From Candidatus Woesearchaeota archaeon (GTDB taxonomy: Archaea > Nanobdellota > Nanobdellia > Woesearchaeales > CG1-02-33-12), in NCBI GenBank assembly GCA_018399355.1, contig JAGYOA010000004.1, positions 1 to 34,925 on the forward strand: a stretch of DNA of 34,925 nt, read 5' to 3'. The position numbers and the translations under genes are program-made. Shown one piece after another: positions 21,871 to 28,452 of this stretch (positions within the stretch are counted from its first letter, which is position 1; every line of letters starts with the position of its first letter). Under the pieces are notes generated by a model. The model was not told the origin of the DNA. It searched no databases and worked only from the letters and a program-made list of their open reading frames with translations.

Positions 21871-22350
21871 ATGGAGCAAAACATGAATGTAAATTACAGA
21901 AATTTGGATTTAAAAACAAACAGCAAGCAAGAATATCCTGACTTTAATAGTCCTGATACTATTGCAAAGATAGTAAACAATCTTATGAATGAAAAAAAAG
22001 ATAAGCTGTTTGAAATAAAAGGGTTTGAAAATGATAAAGGATACTGTATAAGCATAGGAGATCCAATGTATAATCATCCTGTTTTAATAAAAAATTTTTC
22101 AATAAAACCAACAGAAAATATAATGCTTTGTAACTTAAAGATGAATATATATGATAAAGGAAAGGATATTGAAAGGTTTTTTATTTCAGTGGATGGAAAT
22201 AAATATAACAATTTTGTTATGAATAAAATTAATAAAGGAATTGAAGGTAGAATTCAAGGAGAAGTTCCAAGAGGTAATCACACTATTCTTTGCTTTTTTT
22301 ATGACAATGCAAAAAATGAAACAATAGGAATATTAAATTACAAAAAATAA
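21871..22350 (+). CDS. Hypothetical soluble protein
   Basis: Unrecognised. The 159-residue product (ATG 21871, just after a GTG) has a polar N-terminus and a region of alternating strands from about residue 45 on (LFEIKGF, YCISIGD, NIMLCNLKMNIYD, RFFISVDG, HTILCFFYDNA, IGILNYKK), which suggests a beta-sandwich such as those binding ligands or partner proteins. There is no signal peptide or membrane helix. It starts four bases after the stop of the zinc protein gene and ends one base before the convergent DUF1858 gene. The tight spacing suggests co-expression with the zinc protein. Confidence 0.55.
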   Translation: MEQNMNVNYRNLDLKTNSKQEYPDFNSPDTIAKIVNNLMNEKKDKLFEIKGFENDKGYCISIGDPMYNHPVLIKNFSIKPTENIMLCNLKMNIYDKGKDIERFFISVDGNKYNNFVMNKINKGIEGRIQGEVPRGNHTILCFFYDNAKNETIGILNYKK

Positions 22351-22351
22351 G

Positions 22352-22555
22352 TTATTTTTTTAGCTTGCTTAATTCTTCAATAAGCTTCTCTGCATCAAGG
22401 TCATAGTTCTCGCATATTTGGCCGAGAGTAAGCTCATTCATCTCAAATTGGGCCATTGGGCAGCTTACACAAGGCACATCGTGCTCTGAAAGAACCTCAT
22501 TTGCTCCTTTTAATTCCATTATTTCCCCTAATTTTGTTTGTTTTGTTATTTCCAT
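22352..22555 (-). CDS. DUF1858 small redox disulfide protein
   Basis: The 67-residue product is a whole DUF1858 domain (hybrid-cluster-protein-associated redox disulfide family). It starts MEITKQTKLGEIMELKG, has the conserved PCVSCPMAQFE motif with C29 and C32, and ends in the helix pair DLDAEKLIEELSKL. Family members are single-domain proteins or fused to redox enzymes, and the Cys pair could be a dithiol switch or bind a cofactor; the exact role is unknown. A TATA element at 22578-22587 lies 27 bases from the ATG. The gene shares a divergent control region with the slipin gene. Confidence 0.8.
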   Translation of the reverse strand: MEITKQTKLGEIMELKGANEVLSEHDVPCVSCPMAQFEMNELTLGQICENYDLDAEKLIEELSKLKK

Positions 22556-22663
22556 TTTAATTTGAATTCTTTGGTTGTTTATATTTCTTTTGATAAAAAA
22601 ATAATCAAAAGGTTTATTAATTCAAACAGTAATTAAAAGTTATAAAATATTTGGGGTGGTAAT
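22556..22663. promoter_or_regulatory. Divergent control region with inverted repeat, DUF1858 and slipin genes
   Basis: CTTTTGAT (22587-22594) and ATCAAAAG (22604-22611) form a perfect eight-base inverted repeat with a nine-base spacer. It sits between a minus-strand TATA (22578-22587) and a plus-strand TATA-like TTTATTAA (22613-22620). The arms may be two symmetric TFB recognition elements, or an operator. The slipin gene also has a GGGTGG ribosome binding site at 22654-22659. Confidence 0.45.
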
Positions 22664-23401
22664 ATGTGGATATGGTTAGGACTTCTTGTTGTTTTTATTG
22701 CAGCAGGAATAAAGGTTGTTAATGAGTATGAAAGAGGAGTTAGGTTTACTCTTGGGAAATATTCTGGGGTTATTATGCCTGGACTAAGGTTTGTTATACC
22801 TATATTACAGACATGGCAGAAAGCTGATATAAGAACAAAGGCTATTGATGTTCCAGACCAGGATGCAATAACAAGAGACAATGTTTCTATAAAAGTGAAT
22901 GCTGTTTTATATTATAAAGTTGCCCAAGCAGAAAGGGCTATAATCCAGGTTGAGCATTATGGATATGCTGTTTCTCAGTTAGCCCAGACAACAATGAGGG
23001 ATGTTGTTGGAGAAGTAAGCTTAGATGATTTGTTAAGCAAAAGAGATTCTGTCTCATCAAAGATAAGAATGATTGTAGATAAGGCAACTGATCCATGGGG
23101 AATAAAAGTTGAATCTGTTGAGCTGAAGCATGTTGAGCTTCCAGAAAACCTAAAGAGAGTTATTGGAAAAGAGGCAGAGGCAGAAAGAGAAAAAAGAGCA
23201 GTGATAATAAAGGCAAGTGGAGAAGTTATTGCAGCAAATAACATGGCCAAGGCGGCAAAAACCCTTGCTACAGCTCCAGGAGCACTGCACTTAAGAACAC
23301 TGCAGAGCATAAATGATATAAGCTCTGACCAAAGCAATACAGTAGTATTTGCAGTTCCACTAGAAGCACTAAGAGCTCTTGAAAGCATGAAGAAAAAGTG
23401 A
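22664..23401 (+). CDS. Slipin (SPFH/stomatin-like membrane protein)
   Basis: Slipins form ring-like oligomers on the membrane and often work with NfeD or membrane proteases in quality control. The 245-residue product has an N-terminal membrane helix (residues 2-19, WIWLGLLVVFIAAGIKVV), then the SPFH domain starting NEYERGVRFTLGKYSG, with DVPDQDAITRDNVSI and RDVVGEVSLDDLLSKRD, typical of the p-stomatin branch. A coiled-coil stretch (EAEAEREKRAVIIKASGE) and the C-terminal segment VVFAVPLEALRAL follow. Length is normal. No nfeD partner lies nearby. A T-rich terminator follows. The ATG has a GGGTGG ribosome binding site. Confidence 0.9.
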   Translation: MWIWLGLLVVFIAAGIKVVNEYERGVRFTLGKYSGVIMPGLRFVIPILQTWQKADIRTKAIDVPDQDAITRDNVSIKVNAVLYYKVAQAERAIIQVEHYGYAVSQLAQTTMRDVVGEVSLDDLLSKRDSVSSKIRMIVDKATDPWGIKVESVELKHVELPENLKRVIGKEAEAEREKRAVIIKASGEVIAANNMAKAAKTLATAPGALHLRTLQSINDISSDQSNTVVFAVPLEALRALESMKKK

Positions 23402-23432
23402 TTTTTGGGCTTCCAAAAGAAATAAAGGTATA

Positions 23433-23456
23433 ATTTTTTTATTTTATTTTTTCCTT
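23433..23456 (+). terminator. Poly-T terminator after the slipin gene
   Basis: The plus strand carries T-runs (TTTTTTTATTTTATTTTTT) about 30 bases after the slipin stop codon, the usual form of archaeal intrinsic termination. Confidence 0.5.
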
Positions 23457-23570
23457 TGAAGTTTTCTAGTTAAATTAAAGGAATATTATAAAAAAGTATA
23501 GATTTCTCCTCTTCAATTATAAAACAAGAAAAACAGATTAGTATGGTTTTACCTATCCTAATATAAAAAA

Positions 23571-23593
23571 TTTCCAGTGGAAATAAGGGGGTG
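23571..23593 (+). repeat. Origin recognition box-like repeat 1
   Basis: The sequence TTTCCAGTGGAAATAAGGGG followed by GGT matches the archaeal ORB pattern (TTCCAGTGGAAAC-type dyad and a G-run). The TTTCCA/TGGAAA dyad is perfect with one spacer base. It is the target type bound by Orc1/Cdc6. Confidence 0.65.
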
Positions 23594-23653
23594 TCATAAC
23601 AGTAAAAATTTCATATTTAAAAAACAAGCAAGCAAAAGCTTTATAATGAGGTT

Positions 23654-23677
23654 TTTCCATTTGAAATTAAGGGGGTA
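23654..23677 (+). repeat. Origin recognition box-like repeat 2
   Basis: TTTCCATTTGAAATTAAGGG followed by GGT repeats the first box 83 bases later with a weaker dyad but the same G-run. The segment between the boxes carries CAAAAG-N2-TTTATAA, which recurs 73 bases downstream as the mcm promoter. Confidence 0.6.
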
Positions 23678-23705
23678 TAACCTTTTTAAAATATAGTTAG
23701 CTAAA

Positions 23706-23758
23706 CAAAAGAATTTATAAAGAAGTTTTTTTATTGTTTTTTAGGGTAGGTAGTTAAG
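23706..23758 (+). promoter_or_regulatory. mcm promoter and leader with a degenerate third box
   Basis: CAAAAG (23706-23711) and TTTATAA (about 23714-23720) form a TFB-site/TATA pair. Transcription would start near 23743. The leader AGGGTAGGTAG has a short purine-rich ribosome binding site and lines up with the G-run of the upstream boxes at the same 73-base period, so it may be a decayed ORB. Confidence 0.45.
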
Positions 23759-25777
23759 ATGGATGCTTCAGAGCAAATAAAAAGATTTTATAATTTTCTT
23801 GAAAAAAATTATCAGGATAAACTTCTGGAAAATATCAGAAGAGGGAAAAACTTCCTTATCATGGATTTTTCCAAGCTTTCTATGTTTGACCATGAACTCG
23901 CTGAAGAGATTCTTGAGCAGCCAGAAGAAACAATAAAGGCAGCTGAGATAGCAGTTGAGCAGTTTGAATTGCCTAGCCCCATAAAAAGATTCAGAATAAG
24001 ATTAACTAATATACCTGAAGACCAAACAGTTGCAATAAGACATATAAGAGCAATGCATATAGGAAAACTTATTGTTTCAAAGGGGATTGTAAGGCAATCC
24101 TCTGATGTAAGGCCTCAGACTGTATCAGCAAAGTTTGAATGTCCAAGCTGTGGCAACACAATTTCTATATTGCAGACAGGCCAAAAATTCAAAGAGCCAA
24201 CAAGATGTTCATGTGGAAGAAAGGGAAAATTCAGGCTTTTAAGCAAGGAGCTTGTTGACTCACAGCGTATTGTTGTTGAGGAAGCACCTGAATTTCTTGA
24301 TGGAGGAGAGCAGCCAAAGCGTATATCTGTTTTCTTAAGAGAAGACCTTGTAGAACCAGTAATGGAAAGAAAAACCACTCCTGGAAGCAAAATTTTAATA
24401 GCAGGAATATTAAAAGAGCTTCCAATTAATTTAAGAGAAGGGGGAACTTCAACAAGGTTTGATATTATTATTGAAGCAAATTATATAGAGCCAATAGAAG
24501 AAACATTTGAAACTATTGATATAAGTGAAGAAGATGAAAAAGAAATAATAAGCCTTTCAGAAGATCCTAAGATATATGAAAAGCTTGTAAAAAGCATTGC
24601 TCCTTCTGTTTATGGCCACGAAGACATAAAAGAGGCTCTTGTTCTGCAGTTAATGGGGGGAGTGAAAAAAGAAAGAAATGACGGCACAATAACAAGAGGA
24701 GATATGCATATCCTTCTTGTTGGTGACCCAGGAGCTGCAAAAAGCACCCTTCTTATATTTATGTCGCATGCAGCCCCAAAGGCAAGATATGTTGCTGGAA
24801 GAGGTGCAAGCGGAGCTGGATTAACTGCATCTGTTGTAAGAGATGAATTTTTAAGAGGATGGGCTCTTGAAGCAGGAGCAATGGTTCTGGCTAATGGTGG
24901 TTATTGTATGATAGATGAAATGGACAAGATGAGCACAGAAGACAGGTCTGCGCTGCATGAAGCATTATCACAGCAAAAAATCAGTATAAGCAAGGCAAAC
25001 ATACAGGCAACCTTAAGGGCAGAAACAACTGTCTTGGCTGCAGCAAACCCTAAATTTGGGAGGTTTGATCCTTATCAGCCAATTGCCCAGCAGATTGATT
25101 TGCCTCCTGCATTGATAAACAGGTTTGACTTAATATTCCCTGTAAGAGACCTGCCAAGCAGGGAAGTTGATGATAAGATTGCAAGCCATGTTTTAAATAT
25201 TCAGCAGAGTATGAATATAAGAGAGCCTGATATATCAATACCTTTACTTAAAAAATATGTCGCTTATGCCAAGCAAACCATAAAACCAAAGCTTACTGAC
25301 AGTGCAATAGAGGAAATAAAAAATTTTTATGTTGAGCTTAGGAATATGGGTACAGATGAAGAGGGAATAAGGCCAATCCCTATATCAGCAAGGCAGCTTG
25401 AGGCCTTAGTCAGATTTGCAGAGGGTTCAGCAAAGGTAAGACTGTCAAAAAAAGTTACAAAATCAGATGCAAAAAGAGCAATAAGAATCCTTAAATACTG
25501 TCTTATGCAAGTCGGTTTTGATTATGAAACTGGCCGCATTGATATTGACAGGATTTCAACAGGAATTCCTGCAAGTCAGAGAAGCAGAATAGTGCAGGTT
25601 AGGGAAATAATAAATGAGCTTGAAGGCACATTCGGAAAAACAATTCCATTGGAAGATATAATAAGCTCTGCCTCTGAAAAAGGAATAGAGGAAGCAGAGG
25701 TTGAAGAAATAATAGAAAGGCTTAAACGCTCAGGAGATATATTTGAGCCAAAAAGAAATTTTTTAAGCAAGCTTTAA
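23759..25777 (+). CDS. mcm: Replicative DNA helicase MCM
   Basis: The hexameric 3'-to-5' helicase of archaeal replication. The 672-residue product has an N-terminal domain with an OB fold and zinc motif (C128, C131, C150, C152; ECPSCG and RCSCG), then the AAA+ domain: Walker A GDPGAAKST at 322-330, Walker B CMIDEMDKM at 383-391, sensor 1 AAANP (N430) and arginine finger LINRFD (R455). The C-terminal winged-helix tail begins around residue 600. Length and all catalytic residues are normal, and there is no intein. It is the first gene of a plus-strand operon with the OB-fold protein (one base apart), placed next to the ORB repeats. Confidence 0.97.
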   Translation: MDASEQIKRFYNFLEKNYQDKLLENIRRGKNFLIMDFSKLSMFDHELAEEILEQPEETIKAAEIAVEQFELPSPIKRFRIRLTNIPEDQTVAIRHIRAMHIGKLIVSKGIVRQSSDVRPQTVSAKFECPSCGNTISILQTGQKFKEPTRCSCGRKGKFRLLSKELVDSQRIVVEEAPEFLDGGEQPKRISVFLREDLVEPVMERKTTPGSKILIAGILKELPINLREGGTSTRFDIIIEANYIEPIEETFETIDISEEDEKEIISLSEDPKIYEKLVKSIAPSVYGHEDIKEALVLQLMGGVKKERNDGTITRGDMHILLVGDPGAAKSTLLIFMSHAAPKARYVAGRGASGAGLTASVVRDEFLRGWALEAGAMVLANGGYCMIDEMDKMSTEDRSALHEALSQQKISISKANIQATLRAETTVLAAANPKFGRFDPYQPIAQQIDLPPALINRFDLIFPVRDLPSREVDDKIASHVLNIQQSMNIREPDISIPLLKKYVAYAKQTIKPKLTDSAIEEIKNFYVELRNMGTDEEGIRPIPISARQLEALVRFAEGSAKVRLSKKVTKSDAKRAIRILKYCLMQVGFDYETGRIDIDRISTGIPASQRSRIVQVREIINELEGTFGKTIPLEDIISSASEKGIEEAEVEEIIERLKRSGDIFEPKRNFLSKL

Positions 25778-25778
25778 A

Positions 25779-26465
25779 ATGCCAGAACCTCAAAAAAGAC
25801 AAATTGCGTGTAAGGTGCGCGTTTCAGACCTCACTGAAGGAGATTATATAAAAGAAGAGGGATGGAACCCTAATTATATTTTTACAAAAAAAGGAGAAAA
25901 AATATCAAGGGTAAATCTGATTGCAGCAGTAATATCTATAAATAATGAAGGTAGTTATAATTCTGCGGTTGTTGATGACGGCACTGGAAGTATTTCATTA
26001 AGGTCTTTTGAGGAAAATCAGCAAATAAAAAGTCTTGATGTTGGTGATGTTGTTTTAGTTGTGGGCAGGCCAAGAGAGTATGGTTCTGAAAAATATATTA
26101 TGCCTGAAATAATAAAAAAAATTGAAAACAAAAAATGGATTGATGTAAGAAAACTAGAGCTTGATATAGAAGAAAATAAGAAGAAAGAACTTAAAGAAGA
26201 TATAAAGGAAAAACAAGATACAAAAAAAGAAAAAGAATATGCAGTTGAAGAGATTGATGAAAACACAAAATCAGAAAATAATATGGGAAAAGACCATGAA
26301 ACTGTTTACAATAAGGTTAAGGAGCTGGATAAGGGCGATGGAGCAGATATTGATGAAATAATAAAAAAATCTAAATTAAGCAATGCTGAGGAAATAATAA
26401 AAAAGTTTATGATGGAAGGAGAGATGTTTGAGATAAGGCCCGGTAAAATAAAAATCTTAGAATAA
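25779..26465 (+). CDS. RPA32-like single-stranded DNA-binding protein (OB fold and winged helix)
   Basis: The 228-residue product has an OB fold at about residues 10-120, with strands at CKVRVSDL, SRVNLIAAVISIN, YNSAVVDDGTGSISLRSF and GDVVLVVGRPREY. A Lys/Glu-rich linker (125-165) follows, then a C-terminal winged-helix-like domain (ETVYNKVKELDKG through FEIRPGKIKIL). This arrangement is that of RPA32 (RPA2), the subunit that joins RPA70 and RPA14. No zinc site is present. It starts one base after the mcm stop, so expression is coupled to the helicase, as expected for a replication protein. It could instead be an archaeal RPA-associated protein. Its end overlaps the convergent SpoIIM-family gene by nine bases. 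Confidence 0.75.
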   Translation: MPEPQKRQIACKVRVSDLTEGDYIKEEGWNPNYIFTKKGEKISRVNLIAAVISINNEGSYNSAVVDDGTGSISLRSFEENQQIKSLDVGDVVLVVGRPREYGSEKYIMPEIIKKIENKKWIDVRKLELDIEENKKKELKEDIKEKQDTKKEKEYAVEEIDENTKSENNMGKDHETVYNKVKELDKGDGADIDEIIKKSKLSNAEEIIKKFMMEGEMFEIRPGKIKILE

Positions 26466-27308
26466 TAAAGGAGTCACATAAACCTCAAGGAGAGCTGCGA
26501 ATAATAAAATTACTATTGCAATTATCACTAAGTTTGAAGTATCAAGAAGTATTTTCTCGTATTTTTTTGTTCCAAGGTCATGATTTATGACTGCTATTGA
26601 GATTACTGAGCCTGCTATTCCTCCAATAAAATAAGCTGCAATCTCTGGTATTCCATGAAGTGCGTATCTCAGTAAGCCAATTGGTACAGCGGCAAAATAA
26701 TGTGCTATTGATGTGTATCCTAGTTCTGCTGCTCTGTTGCTTATGTTTATTCTTATGAAGCTTCCAATTGCAGCTCCAATCACCGAGGCATTCCAGGTAA
26801 GAATGAATATTGCGCCAAGCCCGTATATGAAAGCAAATATAATGCAAAAAACCAAAACCTTTAGGTTATTTGAAAATATAGCCCAAAAAATATTAAGACC
26901 ATAATAAAAATTTCCTGTGACACTTGAGTTTATGCTTGCTATAGTCTGGCTTTGCACTGAAAATGCATGTTGGGCCATATCATTAGGAAGCAGGGCATAA
27001 GCCAAAGAGAATGTTATTACAAAACCAATAAAAAGAAAAATAAGAAAAGAAAGCACCTTCCAGTGTTCTTTTAACAGGGTTACCTCATCATCCACAACCA
27101 TATCTTTTTTTTCTTCTAATTTTATTATATTATAAATTAAAGGGGCGCAGACAAGTGCAGTTAAAAAAACCATAACCAAGCTAACATATTCAGCAAAAAC
27201 CCAATAACTTAAAAATAGTGCAACTCCTGAATATAACATTCCAATAAAAATCATGTGCCAAGGTTTTCTTTCAGCTGTAATAGGATTTATTATTGTTTCC
27301 AGAACCAT
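26457..27308 (-). CDS. SpoIIM-family (DUF95) integral membrane protein
   Basis: The product of about 283 residues has five or more membrane helices and the SpoIIM family pattern. Recognisable parts are FSNNLKVLVFCIIFAFIYGL, FILTWNASVIGAAIGSF, and the conserved HGIPEIAAYFIGGIAG motif. In bacteria, SpoIIM helps remodel peptidoglycan during sporulation, but archaea also carry the family without sporulation or peptidoglycan, so the role here is unknown; some models propose membrane or cell-division functions. The ATG at 27308 is preferred to the TTG at 27314, as a TATA element near 27336-27344 then lies about 30 bases upstream. It is divergent from aIF2-beta. Confidence 0.85.
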   Translation of the reverse strand: MVLETIINPITAERKPWHMIFIGMLYSGVALFLSYWVFAEYVSLVMVFLTALVCAPLIYNIIKLEEKKDMVVDDEVTLLKEHWKVLSFLIFLFIGFVITFSLAYALLPNDMAQHAFSVQSQTIASINSSVTGNFYYGLNIFWAIFSNNLKVLVFCIIFAFIYGLGAIFILTWNASVIGAAIGSFIRINISNRAAELGYTSIAHYFAAVPIGLLRYALHGIPEIAAYFIGGIAGSVISIAVINHDLGTKKYEKILLDTSNLVIIAIVILLFAALLEVYVTPLLF

Positions 27309-27397
27309 ATCCAATATTTTTTCTGTGAAATTTATATATGTTTTGTTTTTTGATTTTCAGATAAATTTATATATCAACCAGGGTTCCACTAAGTAAA
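27309..27397. promoter_or_regulatory. Divergent promoter region, SpoIIM-family and aIF2-beta genes
   Basis: CATATATAAAT (minus, about 27334-27345) serves the SpoIIM-family gene. TTTATATATC at 27366-27375 (plus) lies about 27 bases before the ATG at 27398, giving a leaderless aIF2-beta mRNA. Confidence 0.5.
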
Positions 27398-27805
27398 ATG
27401 GATTATGAAGAAATGCTGAAAAAAGCGAGAAAAGAGCTTCCTGATATAAAAAAAAGTGAAGAAAGGCTGGAAATTCCTAAAGTATTGGGCCACATACAGG
27501 GGAATAAAACAGTTATATCAAACTTCCACCAGATAGCAAATGTTTTGGGAAGAAAGCCTGAGCATCTTTTAAAATACCTTCTTAAAGAGCTTGCCACTCC
27601 TGGAAGTCTCAAGACCAATGCCCTTATTTTGGGTAGAAAGATTTCTGCACGGCTAATAAATGAAAAAATTACAAGTTATGTTGAATTGTTTGTGGTTTGC
27701 CATGAGTGCAAAAGGCCTGACACAAAGATAGTAAAAGAGGGAAGTGTAACATTTATGAAATGTCTTGCATGCGGCGCAAGGCACCCTATAAAAACAAAAA
27801 TATAA
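27398..27805 (+). CDS. eif2b: Translation initiation factor 2 subunit beta
   Basis: aIF2-beta is part of the heterotrimer that brings initiator Met-tRNA to the small ribosomal subunit. The 135-residue product has the N-terminal helix (DYEEMLKKARKELP), the central alpha/beta core (IQGNKTVISNF, HLLKYLLKELATPGS, RLINEKITSYVELFVV) and the C-terminal zinc ribbon C101, C104, C122 and C125 (CHEC and CLACGARHP). Length is usual for archaea. It is followed after one base by a DUF424 gene, an arrangement seen in many archaea. Confidence 0.95.
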   Translation: MDYEEMLKKARKELPDIKKSEERLEIPKVLGHIQGNKTVISNFHQIANVLGRKPEHLLKYLLKELATPGSLKTNALILGRKISARLINEKITSYVELFVVCHECKRPDTKIVKEGSVTFMKCLACGARHPIKTKI

Positions 27806-27806
27806 A

Positions 27807-28106
27807 ATGATAGTGAAAAAGCATGTTGTTGAAGGAGGAAGACTTATTCTTTGTGTTTGTGATGAAGACATAATTGGAAGAAAATTTCATACAGATGATT
27901 TCAAGCTTGATTTAAGCTCTGATTTCTACAAAGGTGAGAAAAAAACAGAGCAGGAAACAATAAACTTAATTGAGGCAGCTTATATGGTAAATCTTGTGGG
28001 AAATAAATCAGTTGATCTTGCATTAACATTAAACATAATATCAAAACAGGATATAATCAAAATAGATAATATTCCTTATGTCCAGGCAGTAAGCATGGAA
28101 AATTAA
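27807..28106 (+). CDS. DUF424 family protein
   Basis: The 99-residue product is a typical DUF424 archaeal protein, with the start MIVKKHVVEGGRLILCVCDE, the central DIIGRKFHTDDFKLDLS and FYKGEKKTEQET segments, the helix NLIEAAYMVNLVGNKSVDLA, and the end IDNIPYVQAVSM. Its function is not known to me, but its frequent position next to aIF2-beta and its conserved size suggest a translation-linked role. The ATG lies one base after the aIF2-beta stop, so the two are co-transcribed. It ends three bases from the convergent next gene. Confidence 0.85.
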   Translation: MIVKKHVVEGGRLILCVCDEDIIGRKFHTDDFKLDLSSDFYKGEKKTEQETINLIEAAYMVNLVGNKSVDLALTLNIISKQDIIKIDNIPYVQAVSMEN

Positions 28107-28109
28107 ATT

Positions 28110-28415
28110 TTAAATAATTAATGTTCTTATTATTAAATATATGATTATTCCTCCAATTAATTCAGTTACTGGATGGATTATTGATATTTTTTTATTGCAA
28201 CACCTAGTTCTGCCTTTTAAAATTATATAATTTATAATTGGAAGATTTTTATGCCAAAAGGATATTTCTTTTCCACAATTTTCACAATAGCATTTAAATA
28301 AACTCCCAATTTTATGGTTCTTAAATAGTCTATAGGCTAAAGTGTTGATTGAACCCATCATAATAATACATAAACACAATAAAATTAAATTGGAAATTAT
28401 TGTTTTTATAACCAT
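28110..28415 (-). CDS. Orphan N-terminal domain of bacterial-type prepilin peptidase
   Basis: The 101-residue product resembles the DiS_P_DiS (PF06750) domain that precedes the peptidase A24 domain in bacterial PilD enzymes. A membrane helix ends GSINTLAYRL (like GSFLNVVIYRL), a cytoplasmic loop has C42, C44, C47, C72 and C73 with KEISFWHKNLPIINYI (like the LSWYDLIPLLSWL segment), and a second helix begins HPVTELIGG. The gene stops there, before the two-Asp peptidase domain, so it cannot cleave prepilins alone. The last cysteine pair is adjacent, not C-x-x-C. It lies 37 bases after polC at the end of the cdc6-polB-polC operon. Either a catalytic part is encoded elsewhere or this is a relic. 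Confidence 0.7.
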   Translation of the reverse strand: MVIKTIISNLILLCLCIIMMGSINTLAYRLFKNHKIGSLFKCYCENCGKEISFWHKNLPIINYIILKGRTRCCNKKISIIHPVTELIGGIIIYLIIRTLII

Positions 28416-28452
28416 TTTGTTTAATTTTTTCTGTGGCTAATAAACATTGAAA

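Larger units (their letters stand above)
23402..23758 (+). other. Intergenic origin-of-replication candidate (oriC)
   Basis: No gene is seen in this 357-base gap. It holds a T-run terminator for the slipin gene, a very AT-rich stretch (about 23430-23570) that could unwind, and two origin recognition box-like repeats in the same orientation at 23571 and 23654, followed by the mcm promoter. A DNA-unwinding element plus ORBs next to mcm, with orc1/cdc6 and polD genes nearby, is what an archaeal origin looks like. This is inferred and has not been tested by strand-skew analysis. Confidence 0.6.

Noticed and set aside
23571-23677. CRISPR-like array
   Set aside because: Only two or three related units occur and they match origin boxes, with no regular spacers or cas genes.
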